Shown here: in pieces, positions 1 through 9,782 of the stretch
How the letters are laid out: the number at the start of each line of letters is the position of its first letter
How positions within the stretch are numbered: position 1 is the first letter of the stretch
From: SMWN01 sp965221455
Lineage (GTDB): Bacteria; Pseudomonadota; Gammaproteobacteria; Eutrophobiales; Eutrophobiaceae
Reading direction: 5' to 3'
Assembly (NCBI GenBank): GCA_965221455.1
Contig: OZ244890.1
Location: 1,116,001-1,180,000, forward strand
DNA: 64,000 nucleotides
Translations under genes and position numbers: made by a program
Notes under the pieces: generated by a model
Told to the model about the DNA's origin: nothing
The model's input: only the letters and a program-made list of their open reading frames with translations
Database searches by the model: none

Positions 1-42
1 CAATAGAACGCAGCCGCATTGCCATCTGGTGCAACGTCTTGA

Positions 43-706
43 TCAGGCATCTAATCGTGGTTTCACCGCCTCGACAATCAATGTGTGTGGAAAAGCAAAA
101 TCAGATTCGGATTCTTTAGCCAGGCATGGAGAAAATAGCTCTGGATACCTGGTTTCCCTCGTAGGCCTGCATATCTCGACCTCGGCAAAACCATTCGTTT
201 TCAAAAGCTCCTCAAGGAACGAGAATGTGAGAATAGTGAAGTGCTCACCACGACAGAAAATGAAGTTTTCAAACCTCCCGCCGATGCTGGTTCTCTTGTC
301 CGGAAAGTCCGAGAACCAGTGGGTATCATTCTCGGTGAATTTCTTGATTGCTGAATCACCATTTGGTCCACCTACCCTATACTGGCTCCAGACAACGAAA
401 CACTTCCCTGATGTGCATTTCCACGTTGGTAAGGTGCTCAATCATATGATGAGAGTAGAAGCAAACAACTGAACTATCGTGAAACGGTAACGGGTTTCGG
501 AGATCTGCCCACAAATCACATCTTCCCGTGAACATATTGGCATCAACATTCATCCACCCATCAATGTAGTTCTTTTGTCCAGGACCTAAGTGAACCCCTA
601 GATCGCTGTTTCGTGGTGCTCGAAAATACCGGTATATCAGCCCGTTGATTCTCATCAAGGGGCCAGCAACCCGATAAAACAAGCTCTTGGCATTTCGGCT
701 TAGCAT
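43..706 (-). pseudogene. SAM-dependent methyltransferase, frameshifted
   Basis: The two halves of a class I SAM-dependent methyltransferase lie in different frames. The upstream half (706 down to about 380) starts MLSRNAK and carries a motif-I-like stretch LGPGQKNYIDGWMNVDAN, then DLRNPLPF and the SHHMIEHL segment typical of small glycan-linked methyltransferases. It stops just after CLEP. The next frame resumes with RVGGPNGD and runs to LIVEAVKPRLDA near 43. Joined, the product would be about 220 residues, a normal length for this family. The break lies near 378-390 and could be a real one-base change or a sequencing error. The substrate cannot be told from sequence; relatives often sit in surface-polysaccharide loci. 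Confidence 0.6.
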
Positions 707-825
707 ATAATGTTTTCTCTGTTTGCTCTGATCCCTAACGAAGGATTAAAGAGACATTTTATCCAATGAATGCTATATATTTTAAAATTAAATGACAAAT
801 ATATCATCCATCCAGGACTTTAATC

Positions 826-2181
826 ATGAATCATCCAAGACAGGCAAACAAACTGCAGGATCGAGTATCGCAGCTGTACGAACTACTCACAAGCGAGTCA
901 CGTGATCGCGTTCGCGATTTGTTGGCGGATATGCATGCTTCCGAGATTGCGGATTTTCTGGAAGGCTTACCAAGTAGCCCCCGTAAAATAGTCTGGAGCC
1001 TGATTGATCCTAAAAGGGAAGGCGACGTCCTTTCCCACCTCCAGAATGCCGTTCGCAGCGAACATCTTGAGCAAATGCATCCGCAAGAAGTTGCAGAGGC
1101 CACCAAAGATCTTGCAACCGATGATGTCACTGACATCATCCAGGATCTGCCGGAAGATGTTCAGGATAGCGTGTTGCGATCCATGGATGAGCAAAACAGA
1201 TCACGCCTGACCTCGGCACTATCCTACCCGGAAGATACCGCAGGCGGATTGATGAATACCGATGTCATTTCAATACGTGCCAATGTTCCGCTGGATGTTG
1301 TCATGCGTTACCTGAGACTTTTGGAAAATATTCCGGAAAAAACAGATAACCTGATGGTCATCGACAGAGAAAACCGGTATTTAGGCACGCTTTCAGTGAT
1401 CAATATTCTGATCGGGAAGCCGGAATCAAGTGTCGGCGAATTAATGCAGGCAGAAATCGGGATCTCCGCCGATCTATCCGCCAGGGAAGTCGCTAAAGTC
1501 TTCGAGCAACGTGATCTCGTTTCCGCTGCAGTCGTTAATAGCAAAAATATATTGCTCGGACGTATTACGGTTGATGACGTCGTTGATGTGATTCAGGAAG
1601 AAGCCGAACACACCGTCAGAAGCATGGCCGGCCTGGGCGATGAAAACATGTTTGCACCTATTTTTTCCAGCGCCAAACATAGAGCCGTCTGGCTGGGCAT
1701 TAATCTGGCAACCGCCTTTCTTGCCGCCTGGGTTATTGGCCGTTTTGAAGACACCATAGAACAACTGGTAGCACTTGCGGTTCTCATGCCTATCGTCGCA
1801 GGCATGGGGGGTGTCGCCGGTAGCCAGACCTTAACCATCGCCATTCGTGGCATCGCCATAGGTCAGTTGACTAAAAGTAATGCCGGAGCACTCATGTTAA
1901 AAGAAGCGGCGGTGGGGATCCTGAACGGCTTAATATGGGCCTGCGTGGTGTCGGTTATTGTTGTTTTCTGGTTTGATGATATTTCGCTGGGTTTTATCAT
2001 TGGCGCAGCGATGATTGTCAATTTAATTGTCGCAGCACTTGCAGGTGCAGTGATTCCCCTGGCTTTAAAACGGTATGGGATCGATCCAGCGATTGCCGGA
2101 GGTGTTCTGCTGACAACTGTAACCGATATCGTCGGGTTTATGACTTTTCTAGGATTGGCGACACTGTTTTTGGTTGCCTAG
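826..2181 (+). CDS. mgtE: Magnesium transporter MgtE
   Basis: 451 residues, the normal MgtE length. The N-terminal acidic superhelical domain covers about residues 10-135, followed by a pair of CBS domains (about 140-265, starting near LMNTDVISIRANVP) that sense cytoplasmic magnesium. Five membrane helices fill about 285-450. The last segments keep the family pattern GIDPAIAGGVLLTTVTD, with the acidic residue that lines the ion pathway. In the family the protein is a homodimeric inner-membrane magnesium channel that closes when cytosolic magnesium is high. It is a single gene here, with no recognisable magnesium riboswitch in the 119 bases upstream. The ATG at 826 gives the full domain. Confidence 0.95.
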   Translation: MNHPRQANKLQDRVSQLYELLTSESRDRVRDLLADMHASEIADFLEGLPSSPRKIVWSLIDPKREGDVLSHLQNAVRSEHLEQMHPQEVAEATKDLATDDVTDIIQDLPEDVQDSVLRSMDEQNRSRLTSALSYPEDTAGGLMNTDVISIRANVPLDVVMRYLRLLENIPEKTDNLMVIDRENRYLGTLSVINILIGKPESSVGELMQAEIGISADLSAREVAKVFEQRDLVSAAVVNSKNILLGRITVDDVVDVIQEEAEHTVRSMAGLGDENMFAPIFSSAKHRAVWLGINLATAFLAAWVIGRFEDTIEQLVALAVLMPIVAGMGGVAGSQTLTIAIRGIAIGQLTKSNAGALMLKEAAVGILNGLIWACVVSVIVVFWFDDISLGFIIGAAMIVNLIVAALAGAVIPLALKRYGIDPAIAGGVLLTTVTDIVGFMTFLGLATLFLVA

Positions 2182-2244
2182 TTTGATGTGTGTGGATGTA
2201 GTTAAGACAGTCCCTTGATTCGATGGCATCTCGCGCCAGCTCGC

Positions 2245-3183
2245 TTAGCTACCGTACCCGGACCTTTCTTCAAGTAAAGTAAGCTGTTCGCTTGCTTCTA
2301 AACAGTCGGGATAGGTTTCCTTTACTGAAGCATCAAAATCTTTCAATGCATTCTCATGGTTCTTCAAGAACCAGTTCTTGTGGTTATCGAGATATTCCCT
2401 CCTTACATCTGGTCGACGAAGATCCAACGGTACTCTTTCAACTCTGGGATCAACACTGTCGAACCCGGAAAACGGCATTGTCAGTCTTTCTCGCGTCATG
2501 CTGAGGTACTCTTCGCTGAGTTCAATGCCGGTTCCAGCACGATCCAGCTGCTGGCAGACCCGCAAGGTTGTTCCGCTACCCATAAAAGGGTCCAGCACTA
2601 CCGATCCTGGATTGCTTGATGCAAGCACCATGCGTTCAATCAAGCCCTCCGGCTTCTGTGTAGGGTGGTTCTGCCGATTGGAGTTGCAATAGTGAACGTG
2701 CGAAAACTGCCATACATCACCGGGGTTTGCCCCTCGCATGTTATTTCTCTCTCGGTAGTACTTCTGTGGCACTCGCACATTGTCCAGATTAAAGACGAAC
2801 TCGCTGGACTTCGTAAACATCAAGATATCGTCATGGCGAGGAGAAAATCCTTTCGTTTTTCCCATGCCTTGAGTGTAGTGCCACACAATCCAACTGTTGA
2901 AGTGCATGCCGAGTTCGTCTTCCAATATGTCGTATAGGTAAGAGATGAACCGGAACCCCATAAAGCAGTAGATAGTACCGGAACTTTTCAGGGCTCTGTG
3001 CGCTTCAGTCAGCCACTGCTGTGAGAACTTAAGATAATCAAATCTTGTTCTATCATCACCCCCATTTTTATATTTTTTTCCCAAATTGTAAGGCGGATCT
3101 GCTATGACGAGGTCAATTGTCGCATCGGGAAAGGTTCGCAATACCTCAAGAGTATCTCCATGAATGATTTGCTGTTCAGTCAT
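2245..3183 (-). CDS. DNA methyltransferase, beta class (N6-adenine or N4-cytosine)
   Basis: 312 residues. The catalytic motif IV IADPPYNL is at residues 27-34, and the SAM-binding motif DPFMGSGTT follows near the C-terminal third, after TQKPEGLIERM. That order (motif IV, target recognition region, motif X, motif I) defines the beta class, which contains HinfI- and CcrM-like enzymes. DPPY fits N6-adenine methylation best, but N4-cytosine is not excluded. No restriction endonuclease is recognisable beside it. It lies 107 bases downstream of a small DUF7662-like gene on the same strand and may be co-transcribed with it. It is either an orphan methyltransferase or part of an uncharacterised modification system; the target sequence is unknown. 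Confidence 0.9.
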   Translation of the reverse strand: MTEQQIIHGDTLEVLRTFPDATIDLVIADPPYNLGKKYKNGGDDRTRFDYLKFSQQWLTEAHRALKSSGTIYCFMGFRFISYLYDILEDELGMHFNSWIVWHYTQGMGKTKGFSPRHDDILMFTKSSEFVFNLDNVRVPQKYYRERNNMRGANPGDVWQFSHVHYCNSNRQNHPTQKPEGLIERMVLASSNPGSVVLDPFMGSGTTLRVCQQLDRAGTGIELSEEYLSMTRERLTMPFSGFDSVDPRVERVPLDLRRPDVRREYLDNHKNWFLKNHENALKDFDASVKETYPDCLEASEQLTLLEERSGYGS

Positions 3184-3290
3184 TTAGATCATCTTTTTTC
3201 ACCACTCGGAGCACCTCACATAAACAATGATCCCAGAAACATAACCAGGGCTTGGTTGATGCGCTTGTTATTACGGCATGATGAGACAAA

Positions 3291-3554
3291 CTACTTTCGC
3301 TCAAAGACCACCGAACCCGATGTTCGGTGCTGGTTTACACTTTGAACTTTGTAACCCGCCGACAACCAGGACTTTGTCTGCGGATGATTAGAAACTTGGT
3401 TGGCCCACCACGCTTGATAGTCATATGCGGACCTAGGGAGTGGTGCACCAATGATTGCTTCGATCTGCTTGAAGCTGAGACTCACAGTTTTGGAGTCGGA
3501 GTTAAGTTTCTCACGACGAAGATGGTCTTCAAGTCGCTCATATTTAGAAGCCAT
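3291..3554 (-). CDS. Small DUF7662-like protein upstream of the DNA methyltransferase
   Basis: 87 residues, beginning MASKYERLEDHLRR. The pattern YERLEDHL, then SFKQIEAIIGAPLP, then AWWANQ, then SWLSAGYKV, then a final VVFER matches my recollection of the DUF7662 family. These are small proteins, sometimes fused or adjacent to nucleases and restriction genes; the function is not established. A good ribosome-binding site (GGAG about 8 bases before ATG) supports the start at 3554. It precedes the DNA methyltransferase on the same strand, so a joint role in DNA modification or defence is a reasonable inference only. Confidence 0.75.
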   Translation of the reverse strand: MASKYERLEDHLRREKLNSDSKTVSLSFKQIEAIIGAPLPRSAYDYQAWWANQVSNHPQTKSWLSAGYKVQSVNQHRTSGSVVFERK

Positions 3555-3874
3555 AGGTATTTCTCCATGCTACATAACCAGGGATTATAAGACACTTTTC
3601 CAACAACATGTTGTATATAACTTATAACACTGGGTAAAGCTATACAATCATTTTAAAATTATTGAAAAACCATGTGGGGCAACTACACGTCCAGAATTAC
3701 CTTGTGAGCTTTTGAATAATTCTGCCTTTAAATTAACTTAATCGTCCTGCCTTTAAATGCCAAAGTGTTAAAATGATCAAGTGACCAGCATTAACAGGTT
3801 CTACCTGGAAATGCTCTATGTGAAACCAACTCTTGCATGAATAGGCTCTTGCAACAAATCGGCAATCAACAACC
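3555..3874. other. Intergenic stretch with a palindrome and a direct repeat
   Basis: This 320-base AT-rich gap separates the leftward DUF7662/methyltransferase pair from a rightward small membrane protein. It contains a perfect 12-bp palindrome, ACAACATGTTGT, at 3603-3614, about 50 bases upstream of the DUF7662 start. It also has two direct copies of CTGCCTTTAAAT at 3722-3733 and 3747-3758. Either could be a regulator-binding site; no gene is visible. Confidence 0.5.
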
Positions 3875-4231
3875 ATGAGCGACAAGGAAATAAAAAACGG
3901 ATTAAGAAGTATCCAGGTACGCTATGAGAACATGAAGTTTGTCATCGTGCTTGCGGCGATGTTGGCTATCGTTGCAACCGCGTTTCTTCGTGTTGCACCC
4001 TTGTTAGGTATCGCCGCTGAATTTTTCACCTTTTTAACGGCCTGCTACTTTTGGTCACGTTATGCTTCAACACCCTGCCCGAAATGTGGGGACGCATTCA
4101 CAGGGATCCGGGCGAGATCATTGTTTGGTTTTGCGCGTCCCGCCAAATGTCAAAACTGTAATCTTCCTGCTGGCGGTTGGTCTGACGACATAAAGAAACT
4201 CAAAAAAAATCATGAGGATTCTACCAACTAA
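3875..4231 (+). CDS. Small membrane protein with C-terminal zinc ribbon
   Basis: 118 residues, family not recognised. Two hydrophobic helices (about residues 21-40 and 43-62) are followed by a cytoplasmic-looking tail with paired cysteines, CPKCG and CQNC about 25 residues apart, which looks like a zinc ribbon. The tail ends in a lysine-rich segment. The gene ends 11 bases inside the 3' end of the convergent DUF2782 gene. The function is unknown. Confidence 0.7.
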   Translation: MSDKEIKNGLRSIQVRYENMKFVIVLAAMLAIVATAFLRVAPLLGIAAEFFTFLTACYFWSRYASTPCPKCGDAFTGIRARSLFGFARPAKCQNCNLPAGGWSDDIKKLKKNHEDSTN

Positions 4232-4592
4232 ACAATACCCACTGCGGAACGACAATATCATCTTGGATATCATTCGCGCTGCGCTCCATTTCTCCGTCAC
4301 CATCCACATCTACCAGATAATAAGTCGGTTCAAATAAAGACTCGACTTTAATCCTGTACAGATTGCCGTTGATACGATATTCGGTGATGGTTGCGTCTTT
4401 CTGACGAATGATGGTCACTTCCGGCTCAAGCACCTGGCCACTTTCTACAGAAGCAGGGAGATCAGGAGGGGCGGGAACATCTACTGGAACAGACGCCTCT
4501 TCTTCCGAGTCAGCAGCAAACACAAAAATAGAACTCAGCAAAAACGCGCCCAGGCCAAAATACACACCAAGTCTTGATAATAATTTTTTCAT
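4221..4592 (-). CDS. DUF2782 family exported protein
   Basis: 123 residues. An N-terminal signal peptide (MKKLLSRLGVYFGLGAFLL, then FVFAADS) is followed by an acidic, proline-rich linker. The conserved DUF2782 core follows: VTIIRQKDATITEYRINGN, YRIKVESLFEPTYYLVD, DGDGEMER and a C-terminal VPQWVLFSW. The family is found beside polA in many gammaproteobacteria, as here (divergent from polA). It is probably periplasmic; no biochemical role is established. The 3' end overlaps the preceding convergent gene by 11 bases. Confidence 0.85.
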   Translation of the reverse strand: MKKLLSRLGVYFGLGAFLLSSIFVFAADSEEEASVPVDVPAPPDLPASVESGQVLEPEVTIIRQKDATITEYRINGNLYRIKVESLFEPTYYLVDVDGDGEMERSANDIQDDIVVPQWVLFSW

Positions 4593-4852
4593 CTGCTCCT
4601 TCCTTTTTTGACAAACCCGTCACAGTCTTATCAACCAACATCAAGTGTAACAAAACCGCCCTGTTAAACCATCTATATCCCGCAAATATTACGCTTAATT
4701 CTTCAATATCGTCTAAACAGTGTCGAATAATTGGGTAGATTTTTTTTAATCATTCATAATGCGGGCACACTAAATATCATCTTCCAGAGACAGAACCTCT
4801 GCAGAGGCTGTTTCTGATTGTAATCCAAAAATTCAGCGTTATTTTAAAGAGT

Positions 4853-7645
4853 ATGAATAATAAAAAATTCGTTCTGATCGATGGTTCATATTATATGTTC
4901 CGCGCCTATCATGGCATGCCCGAGTTAAACAACAATAAAGGCGAGCCGACCGGGGCGATTTATGGTGTCATCAACATGGTGCGCAAGTTGTTTAATGAAT
5001 ACCGGCCCGACTATCTGGCCATCATCTTTGATGCCAAAGGCAAAACTTTTCGTAATGATCTCTATCCCGACTATAAAGCACATCGTCCACCGATGCCGGA
5101 TGATCTTGTCCGCCAGATAGAACCTATTCACGATATCATCCGTGCACTCGGGATCCCTCTGTTGAAGATTGATGATGTAGAAGCGGACGATGTCATCGGG
5201 ACGTTGGCAACACAGGCTCGCCAACAAGACTTGAAAACATATATCTCCTCCGGCGACAAGGATCTTGCGCAATTGGTGGATGATCACATTATTCTGGTCA
5301 ACACCATGAATAATGTGATTCTGGATAAAGAGGGGGTTATCAAGAAATATGGTGTGCCGCCTTCGGGCATCGTTGATTATCTAGCGTTGATGGGCGATAG
5401 CGTTGATAACGTTCCAGGGATCCCAAAGGTCGGTCCGAAAACCGCAGTCAAGTGGTTGACGGAATATGGTTCGCTGGAAAATATCGTTAAAAACGCCGAA
5501 CAGATAAAGGGCAAGATCGGGGAAAACCTGCGTGCTAATTTGGAACAGTTGTATCTTTCCAAAGAGTTGGTGACGCTGAAGCTCGATGTTGATCTGGATT
5601 GCAAACCACATGAGTTGGTACAGACACCACCGGACGAAAAGGCACTTGGAGAGGCCTATACCCGCTGGCAGTTTAGAAGCTGGCTTTCTGATCTGGATCA
5701 ATCGAAAAGCAACAACGACGCTCAGCCGCAAACCGGCGTGCAGGCTGAATCATCACCTGTGATACCAAAACAAAAAACTGACATGGCAGTACAAGAATCT
5801 GTTCAGAAAACAGGCATGAGCATTCAAACCATCGATAAACAGGAATATGCAACCATCCTTACATTAAACGATCTGGATTGTTGGTTGGATAAACTTCAAC
5901 AGTCTGAGCTATTCGCTTTTGATACTGAAACAAACAGTCTCGACTATATGCAGGCGCAACTGATCGGCGTTTCCTTTTCGACAACACCGGGCGAAGCCGC
6001 CTACGTCCCTGTTGCACATGATTACAAAGGTGCCCCACAACAGTTATCTCGAGAAAAAGTCCTGGAAAGACTGCGGCCACTACTTGAAGATCCAGATAAA
6101 GCCAAGCTGGGGCAAAATTTAAAATATGACAAGCATATCCTGGCTAATTACGGCATCAATCTGACGGGTATTACCCATGATTCAATGTTGCAATCCTACG
6201 TGATAGACAGCACCGCCAACCGTCATGACATGGATACTCTGGCGTTAAATTATTTACAACGTAACACCACACACTACGAGGATATTGCAGGAAAAGGCAG
6301 TAAACAAATTGTGTTCAATCAGATCCCCATGGAAAAGGCCGCGCCTTATGCTGCGGAGGATGCTGACATTGCATTACAATTGCACCTGAATTTTTGGCCT
6401 GAACTACAAAAAAACAAGAAACTACAACATATTTATGAGGCCCTGGAAGTTCCCCTTATTTCGGTGTTATCGCAAGTTGAGCGCAACGGCGTCACAATCA
6501 ACGCAGACATGCTTGCGCAACAAAGTGTTGAGCTTGAATCTCGCATGAGTGCTCTGGAACAGCAAGCACATGACCTGGCAAAACAAACATTCAATATTGC
6601 TTCGCCGAAACAGATACAAAAAATTCTCTATGAAGATATGCAACTGCCCATCCTGGCAAAAACTCCAAAAGGGCAACCGTCTACAGCAGAGTCTATATTG
6701 CAGGAATTGGCGCAAGACTATGATCTACCCAGGTTGATTCTGGATCATCGTAGTCTAAGTAAGTTGAAAAACACCTACACGGATAAATTACCGACACAAA
6801 TCAATGCCGATACCGGTCGGGTACATACTTCTTATCATCAAGCTGTTACAGCAACCGGTCGTTTGTCTTCTTCCGATCCAAATCTGCAAAACATCCCCAT
6901 CAAAACCGAAGAAGGCCGACGTATCCGGCAAGCCTTTATTGCGCCGCCTGATTATGTGTTTATGGCGGCTGATTATTCGCAAATAGAATTACGCATTATG
7001 GCTCATCTTTCCCAAGACAAGGGACTGTTGGAAGCCTTTAGTCTGAACGAGGATGTGCATAAAAAAACGGCGGCTGAAGTTTTTGCGACAACAATTGATG
7101 AGGTGAGCAGTGATCAACGACGCACGGCCAAGGCAATTAATTTTGGATTGATCTATGGCATGTCTCCCTTCGGTCTTGCCAAACAACTGGGCATTACACG
7201 AAGCGAAGCAAGAGATTATGTTGATCGCTATTTTAGGCATTATCCCGATGTTAAAAATTATATGGAAATAACTCGGCAACAAGCCCGGGAACAAGGCTAT
7301 GTTGAAACCGTATTCGGCCGCCGTTTATACCTCCCTGAAATTAATGCACGAAACGCCGCACGTCGGCAATACGCCGAAAGAACCGCTATCAACGCCCCCA
7401 TGCAAGGCACCGCTGCGGACATTATTAAACGTGCAATGATTGATATTCAGTCCTATTTGAATAAAAATGATCCCGACATTAAACTCATCATGCAGGTGCA
7501 TGATGAATTGGTCTTTGAAATGCCTGAAAACAGAATAGAAAGTATAGCGCCTGAAATCAGAAACATAATGACACGCGCCGCAGAGTTATCCGTTCCACTG
7601 TTGGTCGACATAGGTACTGGCAATGATTGGGACACAGCCCACTAA
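4853..7645 (+). CDS. polA: DNA polymerase I
   Basis: 930 residues, close to the E. coli enzyme. The N-terminal 5'-3' exonuclease domain (about 1-290) includes VEADDVIGTLA and GDKDLAQLV. The 3'-5' proofreading domain (about 340-540) keeps its acidic residues in FDTETNSLDY, LGQNLKYDKH and YAAEDADIAL, so proofreading should be intact. The polymerase domain (about 550-930) carries MAADYSQIELRI (motif A), RRTAKAINFGLIYGMS (motif B) and MQVHDELVFE (motif C). It fills gaps and removes RNA primers in replication and repair. It is preceded by a 260-base gap and divergent from the DUF2782 gene; it stands alone transcriptionally. Confidence 0.98.
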   Translation: MNNKKFVLIDGSYYMFRAYHGMPELNNNKGEPTGAIYGVINMVRKLFNEYRPDYLAIIFDAKGKTFRNDLYPDYKAHRPPMPDDLVRQIEPIHDIIRALGIPLLKIDDVEADDVIGTLATQARQQDLKTYISSGDKDLAQLVDDHIILVNTMNNVILDKEGVIKKYGVPPSGIVDYLALMGDSVDNVPGIPKVGPKTAVKWLTEYGSLENIVKNAEQIKGKIGENLRANLEQLYLSKELVTLKLDVDLDCKPHELVQTPPDEKALGEAYTRWQFRSWLSDLDQSKSNNDAQPQTGVQAESSPVIPKQKTDMAVQESVQKTGMSIQTIDKQEYATILTLNDLDCWLDKLQQSELFAFDTETNSLDYMQAQLIGVSFSTTPGEAAYVPVAHDYKGAPQQLSREKVLERLRPLLEDPDKAKLGQNLKYDKHILANYGINLTGITHDSMLQSYVIDSTANRHDMDTLALNYLQRNTTHYEDIAGKGSKQIVFNQIPMEKAAPYAAEDADIALQLHLNFWPELQKNKKLQHIYEALEVPLISVLSQVERNGVTINADMLAQQSVELESRMSALEQQAHDLAKQTFNIASPKQIQKILYEDMQLPILAKTPKGQPSTAESILQELAQDYDLPRLILDHRSLSKLKNTYTDKLPTQINADTGRVHTSYHQAVTATGRLSSSDPNLQNIPIKTEEGRRIRQAFIAPPDYVFMAADYSQIELRIMAHLSQDKGLLEAFSLNEDVHKKTAAEVFATTIDEVSSDQRRTAKAINFGLIYGMSPFGLAKQLGITRSEARDYVDRYFRHYPDVKNYMEITRQQAREQGYVETVFGRRLYLPEINARNAARRQYAERTAINAPMQGTAADIIKRAMIDIQSYLNKNDPDIKLIMQVHDELVFEMPENRIESIAPEIRNIMTRAAELSVPLLVDIGTGNDWDTAH

Positions 7646-7747
7646 GCAGGTATTATCCCCCAAAATTATTATTCCAGACACACCAACCGAATATAAGACC
7701 AAAAGATGTAATCCAGGCGAACTAAAATTACCCAACAGGATATAACG

Positions 7748-8500
7748 ATGCTCTTAATTCCAGCCATTGATATTAAAGACGGCAAGTGTGTGCGCCTGAG
7801 ACAGGGGCGTATGGATGACGCAACTGTCTATGCAGATAACCCTCTGGATATGGCCAAACGTTGGGTTGATGCTGGAGCAAAACGCTTGCATCTTGTTGAT
7901 CTGGATGGTGCTCTGGCAGGCAAACCGATGAATACAAAAGTTGTACATGATATCGCTGAAGCCTATCCGGGTATTCCGATTCAGATTGGTGGCGGTATTC
8001 GAGACGAGGAAGCCATTCAAACCTATCTGGATATCGGTGTCAGCTACGTTATCATTGGCACCAAGGCCGTGACAGCACCACATTTTGTTTCCGATGTTTG
8101 CCTGGAATTTCCCGGACACATTATCGTGGGTCTTGATGCCAAAAACGGGAAAGTTGCCACTGATGGCTGGTCAAAACTATCACATCATGACGTTAATGAT
8201 ATGGCCAAACATTTCCAGGATGATGGAGTGGTATCAATTATATTTACCGATATTGATCGTGACGGCATGATGAATAGTGTCAATACAGAAGCAACCGTTG
8301 AGCTCTGCAGCCATATTTCCATTCCTGTAATTGCTTCTGGTGGCATTACAAATCTGGATGATATACGTTCATTATCCGCAGTTGCAGACGAAGGCATTGA
8401 AGGCGCTATCACTGGCAGGGCGATCTACGAAGGCACGCTTGATTTTGCTGAAGCGCAAAAACTTGCCGATGAGATCCGTAGCTACAACGAAAAAACCTGA
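7748..8500 (+). CDS. hisA: HisA, ProFAR isomerase
   Basis: 250 residues forming a (beta/alpha)8 barrel. It isomerises ProFAR to PRFAR, step 4 of histidine synthesis. The N-terminal catalytic aspartate is in PAIDIKDGKCVRL, the first phosphate loop is IQIGGGIR, and the second phosphate loop region has IASGGITN. It is the first gene of a hisA-hisF-hisI-hisE run; hisF starts 28 bases downstream. The remaining his genes are outside the window. Confidence 0.97.
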   Translation: MLLIPAIDIKDGKCVRLRQGRMDDATVYADNPLDMAKRWVDAGAKRLHLVDLDGALAGKPMNTKVVHDIAEAYPGIPIQIGGGIRDEEAIQTYLDIGVSYVIIGTKAVTAPHFVSDVCLEFPGHIIVGLDAKNGKVATDGWSKLSHHDVNDMAKHFQDDGVVSIIFTDIDRDGMMNSVNTEATVELCSHISIPVIASGGITNLDDIRSLSAVADEGIEGAITGRAIYEGTLDFAEAQKLADEIRSYNEKT

Positions 8501-8527
8501 GTAGCATTTTCTGGATAACCTGACAAT

Positions 8528-9301
8528 ATGAGCTTGGCCAAGCGAATTATTCCTTGTCTGGATATTGATGGCGGCCGCGTGGTCAAGGGCGTTAGGTTTT
8601 TAGGCATAAAAGATGCCGGCGATCCTGTTGAAATTGCACGGCGCTATGACGAACAAGGAGCTGATGAAATAACTTTCCTGGATATAACGGCAAGTAGCGA
8701 TGATCGGGAAACCATGGTTCATGTTGTTGAACAAGTCGCCAGTCAGGTATTTATCCCGCTAACCGTCGGCGGCGGCATACGCACGATTGAAGACATCCGC
8801 CGCATGTTAATCGCGGGAGCTGACAAGGTTAGTATCAATACCGCTGCGATTGAAAATCCTGATTTCATTGGAGAGGCCGCATCGCAATTTGGTTCACAAT
8901 GTATTGTGGTCGCCATTGATGCGAAGTGTGTTTCTGCGGAAAGCCATACCAAGCGCTGGAGAATATTTACCCATGGAGGTAGATGCGCTACAGGTATAGA
9001 CGCCATAGAGTGGGCAATCAAGATGGAACAACAGGGCGCTGGCGAGATATTGCTAACCAGCATGGATAGAGACGGTACACGCGATGGTTTTGATCTGGAA
9101 CTAACCAGAGCGATAAGTAAAACCGCGAAAATTCCCGTTGTTGCATCTGGTGGTGTCGGCAATCTCGAACATTTAGCGGATGGTGTACTTGAAGGTAAAG
9201 CAGATGCCGTTTTGGCTGCCAGCATCTTTCACTTCGGAGAATATATGATACAAGAAGCGAAGACTGCCATGAGTAATCGTGGGATTGAGGTACGTGATTA
9301 A
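8528..9301 (+). CDS. hisF: HisF, imidazole glycerol phosphate synthase cyclase subunit
   Basis: 257 residues, a barrel homologous to HisA. It uses ammonia from HisH to convert PRFAR to imidazole glycerol phosphate and AICAR. The catalytic aspartates are visible in IPCLDIDGGRVVKG and TSMDRDGTRDGFD, with phosphate loops TVGGGIRT and ASGGVGN. The stop codon ends at 9301 and hisI begins at the next base, so translation is probably coupled. Confidence 0.98.
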   Translation: MSLAKRIIPCLDIDGGRVVKGVRFLGIKDAGDPVEIARRYDEQGADEITFLDITASSDDRETMVHVVEQVASQVFIPLTVGGGIRTIEDIRRMLIAGADKVSINTAAIENPDFIGEAASQFGSQCIVVAIDAKCVSAESHTKRWRIFTHGGRCATGIDAIEWAIKMEQQGAGEILLTSMDRDGTRDGFDLELTRAISKTAKIPVVASGGVGNLEHLADGVLEGKADAVLAASIFHFGEYMIQEAKTAMSNRGIEVRD

Positions 9302-9703
9302 ATGTCTTCCTCGAAAACAGAAGCGTGGCTAGACGCGATAAAGTGGAACAATGACGGCCTGGTTGCAGTAATTGCCCAGGATTTCAAATCGGGCGATGTA
9401 TTGACTCAGGCTTGGATGAGTCGAGAAACACTGTCCCTGACAGAAACAGAGGGCCAGGCGGTCTATTGGTCACGATCACGAAAAAAAATCTGGCGCAAGG
9501 GTGAAAAATCCGGACATCAGCAAATCGTCAAGGAAATTCTTCTTGATTGTGATAATGATACGTTGCTGTTGAAAGTAAAACAGATAGGTGGAATTGCCTG
9601 CCACACGGGACGCGCTCATTGCTTTTACCGACGACTTGCAGACGGTCGCTGGATAACAGCAGAACCTGTAGTAAAAGATCCTGAAGATATCTATAACAAA
9701 TAA
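9302..9703 (+). CDS. hisI: HisI, phosphoribosyl-AMP cyclohydrolase
   Basis: 133 residues, the cyclohydrolase domain alone without a fused HisE domain. It opens the adenine ring of PR-AMP in step 3 of histidine synthesis. It shows the family pattern AYMSREAL-like (AWMSRETL), VYWSRSRKKIWRKGEKSGH and the metal-binding DCDND, with cysteines in GIACHTGRAHCFY. The gene abuts hisF directly. HisE is encoded as a separate polypeptide 79 bases downstream. Confidence 0.97.
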   Translation: MSSSKTEAWLDAIKWNNDGLVAVIAQDFKSGDVLTQAWMSRETLSLTETEGQAVYWSRSRKKIWRKGEKSGHQQIVKEILLDCDNDTLLLKVKQIGGIACHTGRAHCFYRRLADGRWITAEPVVKDPEDIYNK

Positions 9704-9782
9704 AATCTGTAAATAAACCCTCCTCAGCGATACAATTCCCCGAACGCTCCCCTAAATGTCTTAATGATCGTGGACTGTAAAT

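Noticed and set aside
29..472. 147-codon plus-strand frame at the left edge
   Set aside because: It is the antisense of the split methyltransferase, whose motifs are clear on the minus strand.
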